Of a stretch of 64,000 bases of DNA, positions 48,831-57,838 are shown piece after piece. Numbering within the stretch: the stretch's first letter is position 1; each line of letters begins with the position of its first letter. Made by a program: the position numbers and the translations under genes. The notes beneath the pieces are model-generated. The model saw nothing but the letters and a program-made list of their open reading frames with translations. It was not told the DNA's origin and made no database searches. The stretch lies in the NCBI RefSeq assembly GCF_001595965.1, contig NZ_LOJI01000035.1, positions 71,770 through 135,769 of the forward strand. Reading direction: 5' to 3'. Source of the stretch: Polynucleobacter yangtzensis. GTDB lineage: Bacteria; Pseudomonadota; Gammaproteobacteria; Burkholderiales; Burkholderiaceae.

Positions 48831-49400
48831 GTGCTGAGCATCTTGAAATTAGACGCAGGTGGAATTCCCCAGGGTTGGGTCAACCCAGAAGAGGCTACGA
48901 AGCAATATGCTGATAGCAGCGTCTTATGGACTTTAGGCGATCCCATATTCAAAATGCGCGGCGGCATTTCTCGCGCGACTGGTAAACAATCCGTCATTGA
49001 GCTTCACTCTATCATTGCGGTTAAAGGTAGCCCAAAAATTAATCTCTTTGATGTTGTGCCTGTTATAACTAAACATAAGCTCTATAAACGGGACAAAGGA
49101 CTATGTGCCTATTGCGGTGATGCCATTCATGAAAACCATGCAGAAGCAGAGCACATCATTCCCAATAGTCGTGGTGGTCAATATAGCTGGATGAATTTAG
49201 TAATTTCCTGCAGGCCATGCAATCAACGTAAAGGTAATCGAACCCCAGAGCAAGCCGGAATGGGCTTGTTGTACACACCCTATTTACCAAGCCTCTATGA
49301 AGACATGATTCTTAAGGGGCGTAATATTTTGGCCGATCAAATGGATTTTTTAGCGGCCAACCTCCCTAAAACTAGCCGCCTTTTGGAGGGCTTGTCCTGA
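48831..49400 (+). CDS. HNH endonuclease family protein
   Basis: 189 residues from a GTG that has AAAGGAG 5 bases upstream. The HNH motif is complete: CAYCGDAIHENHAEAEHIIP (first cysteine pair and catalytic His), NSRGGQYSWMNLVISC (Asn) and CRPCNQRKGNRTPEQAG (second cysteine pair and final His-like region). Such stand-alone HNH proteins are widespread in Burkholderiales chromosomes, and their substrate is unknown. No methyltransferase or mobile element is nearby, so nothing indicates restriction. It overlaps the next gene. Confidence 0.87.
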   Translation: MLSILKLDAGGIPQGWVNPEEATKQYADSSVLWTLGDPIFKMRGGISRATGKQSVIELHSIIAVKGSPKINLFDVVPVITKHKLYKRDKGLCAYCGDAIHENHAEAEHIIPNSRGGQYSWMNLVISCRPCNQRKGNRTPEQAGMGLLYTPYLPSLYEDMILKGRNILADQMDFLAANLPKTSRLLEGLS

Positions 49401-50404
49401 GTCTAAAAAGAGGGTGGGGTAGTGATCTTCACTTTCCCAAAATTAAATCATTACGAATTTTTCTTGCTGCCCTGCTACTTTCGATAGTTGGACATTTCGT
49501 ATTGTTTTTTGGCATACCGTTTTTCTCATACAAGGATCCTCAGCCTATTGCGGAAGATCTCATCATTAGAACGGAGCTAAAAACAGAGCCGCCCAAGAAG
49601 ATTCAGATGACTAGGGCGCCTAAAAAACAGGTTGATAAACAAAACTTATCTTCGAATTCTCAAGCTGAAGCCATTTCAAGTGGCAACGGAAACCTAGGTG
49701 CAAATGGCGATCAGCCTGGAGTTGCATTTAAATTGCCAGAATCAGGAATTATTTATTACGACACATATGTTGATGGCCAACAGTATCAAACCGGCGAGAT
49801 TGATTGGATTGTTGAGGGGAATAGCTATCGCCTATACATCAACATTCCGTACGCATTTGTTGGCCCATTTATTTTTGAATCACGTGGATCGGTAGATTCC
49901 TATGGCATTGCGCCAATCATTTACTGGACGCAACGTGGTACGAAAGCACCACGCTACTCTCGATTTGATCGAAACGATAAAGGGGAAGGGCGGATGTTCT
50001 TTTCTGAAAAACCTGAATTTACCCCTGTAATTCTGCCTGGCACCCAAGATCGTTTTAGCCTCATGTTTCAACTTGCCTCGCTATTGAATGGTGATAGCAA
50101 AATGGATGAGGCTGGCAGTATTCGAGCAATTCCAGTTGTCGATTACAACACTCTTGAGATGTGGAATTTCAAAAGCTATGGCGAGTCCTTGTCTGATGAC
50201 ATCCCAAGTATGGGCAAGACTATCAATCGTCACTATGCTCTTATGCAACGTGAAAACGATCCGTACAAGCGCCAGGTGGATATCTGGCTTGCCAAGGACC
50301 TAGAGTGGCTCCCAGGACGCATTCGCTCCCTTGAGTCGAATGGCAGGGTGCTGGAGCTTGTTTTTAAGCAAAAAAACCCACTGCCTCCAAGCCTAAAACC
50401 GTAA
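49397..50404 (+). CDS. DUF3108 protein with N-terminal membrane anchor, probable CTG start
   Basis: The DUF3108 domain spans roughly the last 220 residues (SGIIYYDTYVDGQQYQTGEIDWIVEGNSYRL to RIRSLESNGRVLELVF), preceded by a Pro/Lys/Gln-rich linker. No ATG, GTG or TTG occurs in this frame between the upstream stop and the TTG at 49502. Starting at TTG removes a clear membrane segment (FLAALLLSIVGHFVLFFGIPFF). The CTG at 49397 overlaps the HNH stop as CTGA and has GGAGGG 6 bases before it, giving 335 residues. A TonB-like, single-anchor periplasmic protein is the likely form. Function unknown. Confidence 0.7.
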   Translation: MSLKRGWGSDLHFPKIKSLRIFLAALLLSIVGHFVLFFGIPFFSYKDPQPIAEDLIIRTELKTEPPKKIQMTRAPKKQVDKQNLSSNSQAEAISSGNGNLGANGDQPGVAFKLPESGIIYYDTYVDGQQYQTGEIDWIVEGNSYRLYINIPYAFVGPFIFESRGSVDSYGIAPIIYWTQRGTKAPRYSRFDRNDKGEGRMFFSEKPEFTPVILPGTQDRFSLMFQLASLLNGDSKMDEAGSIRAIPVVDYNTLEMWNFKSYGESLSDDIPSMGKTINRHYALMQRENDPYKRQVDIWLAKDLEWLPGRIRSLESNGRVLELVFKQKNPLPPSLKP

Positions 50405-50406
50405 GT

Positions 50407-50964
50407 CTAGAATCCTGTTCCGGATTTTGGGCTCTGGTTAGATCGTCCCAATAGCGCACCCATCATAGAATATAGTGCAGCTCCTGACATTGAAACCGCA
50501 AAAATACCAGAGAATGAAATAATGATTGGTAGGATTCTCCAATGCTCAGAGAGTGTGTAGTCGCCATAGCCTACCGTTGTATACATTTCACCAGCAAAAT
50601 AAAAAGTTTGTGGATTGGTGGTAAATACCTTGAGAGCTACGCAAATGTAGGCCCAAGCAATAATCTCCACAAAATGACTTCCAATGATCAACAGTATTGC
50701 GACAAAGTACGACAGGAAGTTTGCGCCATAAACGCGCTTATTTTCGAGTTTACGGTCAATCCAATGGAAAGCACCGGCAATCATCAATACAGCGACACCG
50801 TGGAATGTCAGCATTAAACATGCCAAGATCAGAACTACCCAGATCTGACTATTACCCATATCTGTATTGATTTCTGAAAACAGGGTGGTAAAGCTAGGAA
50901 GATCTGCATTTTGCAATAGGTTAACTATTGGGAGCTTGCCGTCATGAAGGAAGTTAATTGACAT
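50407..50964 (-). CDS. Potassium-channel family protein (Ion_trans_2)
   Basis: 185 residues with three membrane helices and a pore loop. TTVGYGDYTL is the canonical K+ selectivity filter. The order is helix (VVLILACLMLTFHGVAVLMIAGAF), helix (NFLSYFVAILLIIGSHFVEIIAW), pore, helix (ILPIIISFSGIFAVSMSGAAL). There is no RCK or cyclic-nucleotide domain. A small, unregulated two-pore-helix-type channel; actual conductance is unproven. Confidence 0.82.
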   Translation of the reverse strand: MSINFLHDGKLPIVNLLQNADLPSFTTLFSEINTDMGNSQIWVVLILACLMLTFHGVAVLMIAGAFHWIDRKLENKRVYGANFLSYFVAILLIIGSHFVEIIAWAYICVALKVFTTNPQTFYFAGEMYTTVGYGDYTLSEHWRILPIIISFSGIFAVSMSGAALYSMMGALLGRSNQSPKSGTGF

Positions 50965-51033
50965 GGGATTAGGTGATATAAGTTACAAAGATATCTTATT
51001 TGACATAATAATGATTATACGCAGATAGTCAAA

Positions 51034-51741
51034 TTAAGACTTCAGGGGCTCAACTCCTTTAGGCCACTTATAAGGCTGCTTGTATAGCCTTTGCCAGCGT
51101 GATAGCAAGCCTTGTGCAATCCATGTCTTCTCATAAATAACAGCTATATCAATTGCGCTAAGACCTTGGGAGTTTCTGAGTTGCAAGTCTGCACCCTTAT
51201 CAAGCAAGAGCTTTACGAGGACCTCATTGCCGGATTGGACGGCCATCATTAATGGAGTTGTATTTCCCTGACTTAAAGAGTCTATAGAGGCTCCATTGGC
51301 AATTAGAAACTGTGCAACATCAAGATGACCTTTAGCGCACGCATAATGCAATGGAGTCCATCCAATATGGTCAATCTGAGCTTTTCGCTGTAAAACAAGG
51401 CTCTTTACTACTGGTAAATCACCATTTATAGAGGCAATCATTAAAGGCGTTTCACCAGACTTGTTGGAGAGATCTACGTCTGTAGCTTTATTTGAAATTA
51501 ACAGATTAATAACGTCTTCAGACCTATCCTTAATGGCCAAATTGAGCATTGGATCGCCCTTTGGATCTGTTGTATTGGGGCTAACGCCTTTTGAAAGCAA
51601 ACTTTTGACTGTGGCTACATCGTTAAACTTTGCCGCTTTTGCAAAATCTGTAATTTGATCTTCTGTTTGGGCGTGCAAAGCCCCATAAAACAATGTTGAG
51701 GTGACAAAAAAAGTAGCATAAATATTAAACTTTAATCTCAT
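51034..51741 (-). CDS. Secreted ankyrin-repeat protein
   Basis: 235 residues with signal peptide RLKFNIYATFFVTSTLFYGALHAQ, so periplasmic. Five to six ankyrin repeats of about 33 residues follow (for example GWTPLHYACAKGHLDVAQFLIANGASI and NTTPLMMAVQSGNEVLVKLLLDKGADL). It begins 2 bases after tatD and so extends the mltG-tmk-holB-tatD operon. Ankyrin proteins of this type mediate protein contacts; the partner is unknown. Confidence 0.85.
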   Translation of the reverse strand: MRLKFNIYATFFVTSTLFYGALHAQTEDQITDFAKAAKFNDVATVKSLLSKGVSPNTTDPKGDPMLNLAIKDRSEDVINLLISNKATDVDLSNKSGETPLMIASINGDLPVVKSLVLQRKAQIDHIGWTPLHYACAKGHLDVAQFLIANGASIDSLSQGNTTPLMMAVQSGNEVLVKLLLDKGADLQLRNSQGLSAIDIAVIYEKTWIAQGLLSRWQRLYKQPYKWPKGVEPLKS

Positions 51742-51743
51742 AA

Positions 51744-52529
51744 TTACGCTCTATCTATTTGAAAACAATCATAAAAATTACTTGAAGTCTGGTTTGCCAA
51801 TACTTCAATAGGCACCCCCTTTAAATCTGCGATAAATTCACCAACCTTAGAGACCCAGGCAGGCTCATTGGTTTTGCCGCGATACGGAATTGGGGCTAAA
51901 TAAGGTGAATCTGTCTCAATAAGCATTCTTTCAAGCGGAACTTGCTTGCATGTTTCTTGCAGGTCTTTGGCGCTTTTGAAAGTCACAATACCTGAAAAAG
52001 AGATATAAAAGCCCATTTCCATAGCAGCCTTGGCCACTTCATAGGACTCTGTAAAACAGTGCATTACCCCACCAACTCTTTGAGCACCCTCTTCTTTGAG
52101 GATTTTGATAGTGTCCTCAGAAGCTGACCGCGTATGAATAATCAAAGGCTTTTTTGAGGCAATTGATGCCCTTATATGTGTCCTAAAGCGGTCACGCTGC
52201 CATTCCATGGATTCGTAACTACGCTCTCCCATGCGATAGTAGTCAAGGCCAGTTTCACCAATGGCAACTATCTTTGAGTGCTTTAAAGCTGTATCCACTA
52301 AAAATTCTAGACTTGGCTCAGGCGTATCCTCGTAATCTGGGTGCACACCAACGGATGCATAAAGATGCGGATGATCCTGGGCTAGCTTTAATACATTCGG
52401 GAAGTCAGGAAGATCTACGGATACACATAATGCATGGCTAACTTTGGCCGACTGCATATTAGCCAGCACTTCTGGCAATCGCGTTTGAAATTCTGGGAAA
52501 TCGAGGTGGCAGTGGGAGTCAATAAACAT
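51744..52529 (-). CDS. tatD: TatD-family metal-dependent hydrolase
   Basis: 261-residue amidohydrolase-type TIM barrel. DSHCHLDFPEF is the first metal-binding pair, GETGLDYYR the bridging glutamate, HTRSA and HCFT the histidines, and ETDSPYLAPIPYRGK the final aspartate. TatD proteins are 3'-5' DNA exonucleases or D-aminoacyl hydrolases; not part of the Tat system. Downstream of holB as in many proteobacteria (ycfH). Confidence 0.93.
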   Translation of the reverse strand: MFIDSHCHLDFPEFQTRLPEVLANMQSAKVSHALCVSVDLPDFPNVLKLAQDHPHLYASVGVHPDYEDTPEPSLEFLVDTALKHSKIVAIGETGLDYYRMGERSYESMEWQRDRFRTHIRASIASKKPLIIHTRSASEDTIKILKEEGAQRVGGVMHCFTESYEVAKAAMEMGFYISFSGIVTFKSAKDLQETCKQVPLERMLIETDSPYLAPIPYRGKTNEPAWVSKVGEFIADLKGVPIEVLANQTSSNFYDCFQIDRA

Positions 52530-52559
52530 AGCGCCTATTTTAGTCCGACCTAGAACAAT

Positions 52560-53681
52560 TTAAGGCCCAAATATTTGCTGATATTGAGAAAGCAGCGACT
52601 CTAGTTGAATTTTATTTGCAAGTGGGTGATTCTCATGACGACGCGCTTGTACAAGAGATTTCCAAAAGTTATGCAACCTTTGTACATTGGCCAGCTTAGC
52701 CAGGCCTTGAAGTACGACTAAATGCTTGGGGTAGTAACGTGGCTCTCCACCCTGCGCCACAGATTGCAGATCAGAAACCCAACGTTGCATACTAGCTAAA
52801 AGGAAGCCATATTGCGCCTTATGTGTTTTTTCGGCAGCATCCAGCCAGTTAAGTCTGGCGCCCTGGGCCATGGACTGAAGTAGGTAGCGGGAGGCTTGGA
52901 TTGATATTGTTAGCTCATCCTTATCGTCTTTATTGTGTCTCGCAATAAGGGAGCTCAGAACCGAATATGGCGCCCCACCCTGCTCGTCATATATGGTCTC
53001 CATATCGGCATCAACCACCTTCAACCCTGCGATTTCATTAAGTTGAGTTTTTAGCCAGGAAATGCCTTGCTCGCGATTTGGCCGCGGGGCCGTTAGGAGG
53101 CGGCAACGAGAACGAATGGTTGGTAATACACGATCCACTCGATCGGCAAGTAATATAAAAATAGTATTTTTTGGTGGCTCTTCCAAAGACTTCAATAATG
53201 TATTGGCTGAATCGGAGCGAAGCATTTCGAGCGGATAAATTAATATCACGCGATTTCCACCGCGATGCGAGCCAATGGACAAATTCTCAATCGCATGTCG
53301 CGTTTCTTCAATCGAGATATTTTTCTTCTCTTTCTTTTCGCTTGATTCACTATCATCATCACGCGCAGCCTTACCTCTCTTGGGCGCATCCTCGCCCTCA
53401 TAGTCAGCATGCGGCAAGAGTTTGCGATGGGTCTCAGGAACGAGAGAAATAAAGTCTGGGTGATTGCCGGTGTCAAACCAATGACAGGCTTCACATTCAT
53501 TACATGGTTTTATAGATTGATCATTGTTTTCGCAAAGTAGCGCTTTTGCTAGCTCAATCGAAAAAGCGAACTTACCAATACCGGACTGACCATGAAGCAA
53601 GATGGCATTAGGAAATTGATTAAAGTCCAGACTCCCCCAAAGAGGTTGAAGCCAAGGCGCTATTTGAGTCTTATGATTCAC
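52560..53681 (-). CDS. holB: DNA polymerase III delta-prime subunit
   Basis: 373 residues. Walker-A-like GQSGIGKFAFSIELA, zinc-binding cysteines in CNECEACHWFDTGNHPDF, and the clamp-loader SRC-like stretch (LPTIRSRCRLL). An acidic/basic low-complexity insert (about 95-118, GEDAPKRGKAARDDDSESSEKK) is inside the AAA+ domain. It is part of the sliding-clamp loader. It starts one base after the tmk stop, so the two are tightly coupled. Confidence 0.94.
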   Translation of the reverse strand: MNHKTQIAPWLQPLWGSLDFNQFPNAILLHGQSGIGKFAFSIELAKALLCENNDQSIKPCNECEACHWFDTGNHPDFISLVPETHRKLLPHADYEGEDAPKRGKAARDDDSESSEKKEKKNISIEETRHAIENLSIGSHRGGNRVILIYPLEMLRSDSANTLLKSLEEPPKNTIFILLADRVDRVLPTIRSRCRLLTAPRPNREQGISWLKTQLNEIAGLKVVDADMETIYDEQGGAPYSVLSSLIARHNKDDKDELTISIQASRYLLQSMAQGARLNWLDAAEKTHKAQYGFLLASMQRWVSDLQSVAQGGEPRYYPKHLVVLQGLAKLANVQRLHNFWKSLVQARRHENHPLANKIQLESLLSQYQQIFGP

Positions 53682-54320
53682 TTAAATGGCAATCTGAATC
53701 TGTTTTAAACCATTCCAAATTGCTTCAGGCGTTTGTGTTGCATCCACCAGATGAAAGCGTTTGGAATCTTCCTTTGCTCGACGTAGATATTCTTGACGAA
53801 CTCTTTCAAAAAAAGATAAGTCCATTTTTTCAAATTTATCTGGTGCGCGAGCTTTTGAGCGGCGAGCCTCGGCAACCTCACCTGGTAAATCAAACAAAAT
53901 AGTTAAGTTGGGTTGCAGCAGTGAGCCGTCAGGCTGGCCTTGAACCCAGCGCTCTAATGTGTTCAATTTTTCTAAACTCAAACCCCTACCACCGCCTTGA
54001 TATGCAAAACTAGCATCGGTAAAGCGATCGGATATTAGTATCTTGCCAGCCGCAAGAGCTGGCTCGATGACTTGGGCTAAATGCTCACGCCGCGCAGCAA
54101 ACATGAGTAAGGCTTCCGTCTCCAAATTCATTGGGGCATCTAAAAGCAAGTTGCGAAGCTGCTCACCTAAAGCAGTACCTCCAGGCTCACGCGTCATCAC
54201 TACCTCTTTATCAGGATAACGCTCTTGCATCAAATTTCGAAAAGCATCGACATGCGTACTCTTGCCTGCCCCATCGATTCCTTCGAAGCTGATGAAATAT
54301 CCTGTATGTGCTGATGTCAT
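53682..54320 (-). CDS. tmk: Thymidylate kinase
   Basis: 212 residues. P-loop [16 protein letters not shown], the [16 protein letters not shown] motif and the [15 protein letters not shown] stretch are intact. It phosphorylates dTMP to dTDP. Between mltG and holB, as in E. coli. Confidence 0.97.
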   Translation of the reverse strand: MTSAHTGYFISFEGIDGAGKSTHVDAFRNLMQERYPDKEVVMTREPGGTALGEQLRNLLLDAPMNLETEALLMFAARREHLAQVIEPALAAGKILISDRFTDASFAYQGGGRGLSLEKLNTLERWVQGQPDGSLLQPNLTILFDLPGEVAEARRSKARAPDKFEKMDLSFFERVRQEYLRRAKEDSKRFHLVDATQTPEAIWNGLKQIQIAI

Positions 54321-54331
54321 ATGAAGTGAAA

Positions 54332-55372
54332 TTAGTTACTGTTATTTTTAGGCATTATTTTGCGTTGATATCGATCAACCGCAGCTTCATGCTCTTTTAA
54401 GTTTTGTGAAAAATGACTACTGCCATCCCCTTTAGCAACAAAGAATAAAGCATTGCTTTTTGCAGGGTGTGCTGCTGCCAGAATTGACTCTTTACTAGGC
54501 ATCGCAATGGGGGTTGGAGGCAGACCTTTGTGCATATAGGTATTGTAGGGAGTGTCTCTGCGTAAATCCGCTTTCTTTAAATTTCCGTCAAATTTAGGCC
54601 CTATTCCATATATAACCGTAGGATCAGTTTGAAGTGGCATCCCTTTATTAAGTCGGTTGATAAAAACAGCCGAAACTAGATTTCTATCGCTTAGACGGCC
54701 AGTTTCTTTCTCTATGATTGATGCCAATATCAATAGCTCATAAGGTGTTTTAAGAGGCAATCCTGGCTCTCTTTGCTCCCAAATTTGCATAAGCTGTTTT
54801 TGCATGGCTTGCGCTGCTCGACGATAAATATTGAGATCAAGCTCGTCCGGATCGAAAACATATGTATCGGGTAGAAAAAGACCCTCATCGCTTGAATATT
54901 TTAAATTCAACTGCTGGAGTAGCTCCTTATTATTCATGCCCTTGGTTCGATGGATCATTGCCGACTGTGAATCCATTAATGCTCTCAATTGCCAAATTGT
55001 CATTCCAGGAATAATGGCAATGCTCTCTGTAACGCGATCCCCGCGGGCAATTTGCAAAAGCACTTTTCCAAGGCTCGCTCCATTAGGCAATATATATGTT
55101 CCCGGCTTTAGCTTGGAGGCAACCAATAAGCTTCTGGCGCCTAAATGTAGCGCCACTGAATTAACAACCAATCCTTGCGCTCTTAACTGATCAGAAATGC
55201 TTATTAACCCAGAATTGGGGTTAATCTTCACCCTATAACTAGAGCCATCAACAGTATTTGACTGATTAGGGACAACCGGGAATAAAAAAATAGTCCCATA
55301 AAGAAGGCCTAATAGGACAACAGCGAGGGTAAGCCATTTTTTAAGATCTCGGTATGAGGGCCATCGCTTCAT
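54332..55372 (-). CDS. mltG: Endolytic murein transglycosylase MltG
   Basis: 346 residues from the Met at 55372, which is preceded by GAAGAGGGG at a good distance; the ORF-track start at 55405 adds 11 residues and has no ribosome site. One N-terminal membrane helix ([19 protein letters not shown]), a LysM-like subdomain, then the YceG catalytic domain with the glutamate in [11 protein letters not shown] and the [12 protein letters not shown] motif. It cuts nascent glycan strands and sets their length. First gene of the mltG-tmk-holB-tatD run. Confidence 0.94.
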   Translation of the reverse strand: MKRWPSYRDLKKWLTLAVVLLGLLYGTIFLFPVVPNQSNTVDGSSYRVKINPNSGLISISDQLRAQGLVVNSVALHLGARSLLVASKLKPGTYILPNGASLGKVLLQIARGDRVTESIAIIPGMTIWQLRALMDSQSAMIHRTKGMNNKELLQQLNLKYSSDEGLFLPDTYVFDPDELDLNIYRRAAQAMQKQLMQIWEQREPGLPLKTPYELLILASIIEKETGRLSDRNLVSAVFINRLNKGMPLQTDPTVIYGIGPKFDGNLKKADLRRDTPYNTYMHKGLPPTPIAMPSKESILAAAHPAKSNALFFVAKGDGSSHFSQNLKEHEAAVDRYQRKIMPKNNSN

Positions 55373-55425
55373 AAAAAAGCCCCTCTTCTGAATTTTTCTA
55401 CTCATCAGGCTATGATAAAAGGGTC

Positions 55426-56433
55426 ATGACATATTCCACCCAAATCCAGCAAAACTGGCTAGAAAACAGCCCATCCCTACCCTGCAGCCTTACTCAGTGG
55501 GGCCTCATCATAGTAGAGGGCTCTGATGCTGCAAGCTTTTTGCAAAATCAATTAACAAACTCTGTCTTGGGGCTCAACCGAACGCTACCTGGTTCAATAG
55601 CTCAGGGCTACTTAGGAAGTCGTCTCGTAGGCTATTGCAATCCAAAGGGTCGTTTGTTGGCAAGTGCTTGGCTAGGCTTATTTCCATCTGCACCTGATGG
55701 AGAAGACCGATTTGCTTTATTTATCTCAAGAGATATTGCGGCTAACACCGCTAAACGTTTGTCTATGTATGTACTGCGTTCAAAAGTCAAAGTGACTGAT
55801 CTTTCTGCAAGCTGGTCAGTTGCAGGTCTTTATGGCTCTGCTGGAATCACAAATAGCGTGAAGCTGGATGACCAGTGTCTAGCTTTGCGATTACCGGATG
55901 TTTTGGTTGGATCCCAGTCTATTGCGCGGCTTTTATTGGCACACTCAAATGAGGCACCTTTACAGACTCAAAACTCCAGCGATGTTTTAGGCATCTGGAA
56001 TGAGCTTGAGATTTTGAGCGCCATCCCAAGGATTGTTCAAGCTACGCAAGAGCAGTTTGTACCGCAAATGATTAATTTTGAATCCGTCGCCGGCGTAGAC
56101 TTTAAAAAAGGCTGTTACCCAGGACAAGAAATTGTTGCGCGCAGCCAATATCGAGGCGCAATTAAGCGAAGACTTCAGCTGGCGCACGTAATTGCTACTG
56201 AGCAGGATGAACAATATGCATTGCCTGGTTCTGAACTTTTTCACAGTAATGATCCTGGACAACCAGCTGGAATGATTGTTTTATCAACCAAGCACCCCGC
56301 CGATTCTGGGCGTATTGATCTACAAATTGAGTGCAAGCTAGAAGCGCTTGAAGGCGGTGAAATTCACCTGGGTAGCGCTACTGGACCTGTGTTAAAAGTA
56401 GATTCATTGCCATATCCTTTGATAGAAATTTAA
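55426..56433 (+). CDS. ygfZ: Folate-binding protein YgfZ (Fe-S cluster maintenance)
   Basis: 335 residues of the GcvT-like fold. The diagnostic motif GVDFKKGCYPGQEIVARSQYRG, with its conserved cysteine, is at about residues 223-244. YgfZ binds tetrahydrofolate and supports assembly or repair of iron-sulfur enzymes such as MiaB, relevant to the RimO and aconitase in this window. Divergent from mltG. Confidence 0.92.
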   Translation: MTYSTQIQQNWLENSPSLPCSLTQWGLIIVEGSDAASFLQNQLTNSVLGLNRTLPGSIAQGYLGSRLVGYCNPKGRLLASAWLGLFPSAPDGEDRFALFISRDIAANTAKRLSMYVLRSKVKVTDLSASWSVAGLYGSAGITNSVKLDDQCLALRLPDVLVGSQSIARLLLAHSNEAPLQTQNSSDVLGIWNELEILSAIPRIVQATQEQFVPQMINFESVAGVDFKKGCYPGQEIVARSQYRGAIKRRLQLAHVIATEQDEQYALPGSELFHSNDPGQPAGMIVLSTKHPADSGRIDLQIECKLEALEGGEIHLGSATGPVLKVDSLPYPLIEI

Positions 56434-56442
56434 TTCTTTTTT

Positions 56443-57300
56443 ATGTGCCTCATTCTTTTCGCATGGAACTCTCATCCAGATTACTCTCTGGTGGTTGCGG
56501 CCAACCGCGATGAGTTTTATGAGAGGGATACAGAGGGTGTTTCTTGGTGGCCAGAACACCCACACGTTCTTGCAGGGAGAGATCGTGCAGATGTTGTGGG
56601 GAGTCCAGGGACCTGGCTCGGCTTTACTAAGACGGGTAAATTCGCCGCCTTAACCAATGTAAGGGCTCCAAGCGAAAAAAATCCAGATGCTAGAACTCGT
56701 GGCGAACTGTCATTAATGTATTTGGCCAGCAACGATCGTCCAATGGAGTTTGTTCAAGGAAATTCAAAACGATTTTCACAATACAACGGCTTTAATTTGC
56801 TCATGGCCGATCTTAGTGATCCAGCAAAAGCAGAAATGCATTGGGTCAGCAATCGTATGATGATGGGTCAAAACGTTCGTCCCCGTAAAGTGTTTCCACC
56901 TCAACCCCTGGAGCCAGGAGTCTACGGACTATCCAATGCAATGCTTGATACACCTTGGCCTAAGGTAAATCATCGTATTGCAGCATTTGCCCAGACATTG
57001 GCAATGGACCAAGGCAGCCTCAAGAATGCAGATCAGTATTTAAAACTGTTGGCTGACACCCATCATGCAAGCGATCATGAGCTCCCTAATACAGGTGTTA
57101 GCAAGGAATGGGAAAAAGCGCTCTCCCCTGCATTTATTAAAACACCTTCTTATGGAACTCGCTCCAGCACCGTTCTTAGAATTAGGAAAGATGGGCAGTT
57201 TGAATTAGTCGAGCGCCGCTTTGATTCATCCGGAACGGTTGGACATGACGTTGTGACGGGAGCGCTTAGCTCGGCCTCTGACTCTAATTTATCTGTATAG
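56443..57300 (+). CDS. NRDE/TANGO2 family protein
   Basis: 285 residues. It begins MCLILFAWNSHPDYSLVVAANRDEFYERDTEG, which includes the NRDE motif that names the family, and Cys2 may become an N-terminal nucleophile as in Ntn hydrolases. Eukaryotic TANGO2 is linked to heme or acyl-CoA homeostasis; bacterial function is not settled. It starts 10 bases after ygfZ. Confidence 0.9.
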   Translation: MCLILFAWNSHPDYSLVVAANRDEFYERDTEGVSWWPEHPHVLAGRDRADVVGSPGTWLGFTKTGKFAALTNVRAPSEKNPDARTRGELSLMYLASNDRPMEFVQGNSKRFSQYNGFNLLMADLSDPAKAEMHWVSNRMMMGQNVRPRKVFPPQPLEPGVYGLSNAMLDTPWPKVNHRIAAFAQTLAMDQGSLKNADQYLKLLADTHHASDHELPNTGVSKEWEKALSPAFIKTPSYGTRSSTVLRIRKDGQFELVERRFDSSGTVGHDVVTGALSSASDSNLSV

Positions 57301-57302
57301 CG

Positions 57303-57785
57303 TTAGTCAAAGCGACCATCGTCGTTCACAATACGTGCACCATCGGCATTACGTGTTGCCAAGCGCTTCAGAAACTTAAATGTCCCGGTGGCCATACAAC
57401 AAATTTCGCCTTGATCGTTATAGAGCTTGGCTTCACAGAAAGCCATGGTTGCAGTTCTTCGAACTGTATCCGCTTTAACACGCAACACCCCAGTTGCGGC
57501 CTGCATGAAATTATTCTTCATTTCAATGGTGACAACACTGCGGTCGCCGGGATCACCAGAGCGAGCGGCAACTGCCATAGCCACATCCATTAACGTTAAC
57601 AATACGCCACCATGGGCTACTTCCCAGGTATTGTTATGTTCAGGTTTAAGGGCTAGCAATATCTCCCCTTTACCCATCTCTGCGCTTAGGCAACGAACCC
57701 CAAGAAGCTTTAAAAATGGGACATTTAATTCTTCCCCTAAATTAGCCAGTTGGGTCTGTGGATTGATTTGGACTTGTTTATTCAT
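57303..57785 (-). CDS. PaaI-type hotdog-fold thioesterase
   Basis: 160 residues. WEVAHGGVLLTLMDVAMAVAAR is the hotdog active-site stretch, and VVTIEMKNNFMQAATGVLRVKADTVRRTATMAF completes the fold. Probably hydrolyses acyl- or aryl-CoA thioesters. Convergent with the NRDE gene (2 bases apart) and divergent from selO. Confidence 0.87.
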   Translation of the reverse strand: MNKQVQINPQTQLANLGEELNVPFLKLLGVRCLSAEMGKGEILLALKPEHNNTWEVAHGGVLLTLMDVAMAVAARSGDPGDRSVVTIEMKNNFMQAATGVLRVKADTVRRTATMAFCEAKLYNDQGEICCMATGTFKFLKRLATRNADGARIVNDDGRFD

Positions 57786-57838
57786 TGAATAATTTTAGAG
57801 GCATGTACGTGTTTTGGTAAATCCCCCTAGAATAGCTT

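Noticed and set aside
48831-49400. HNH protein as part of a restriction or retron/mobile system
   Set aside because: No methyltransferase, reverse transcriptase, integrase or repeats nearby; neighbours are an esterase and a DUF3108 protein.
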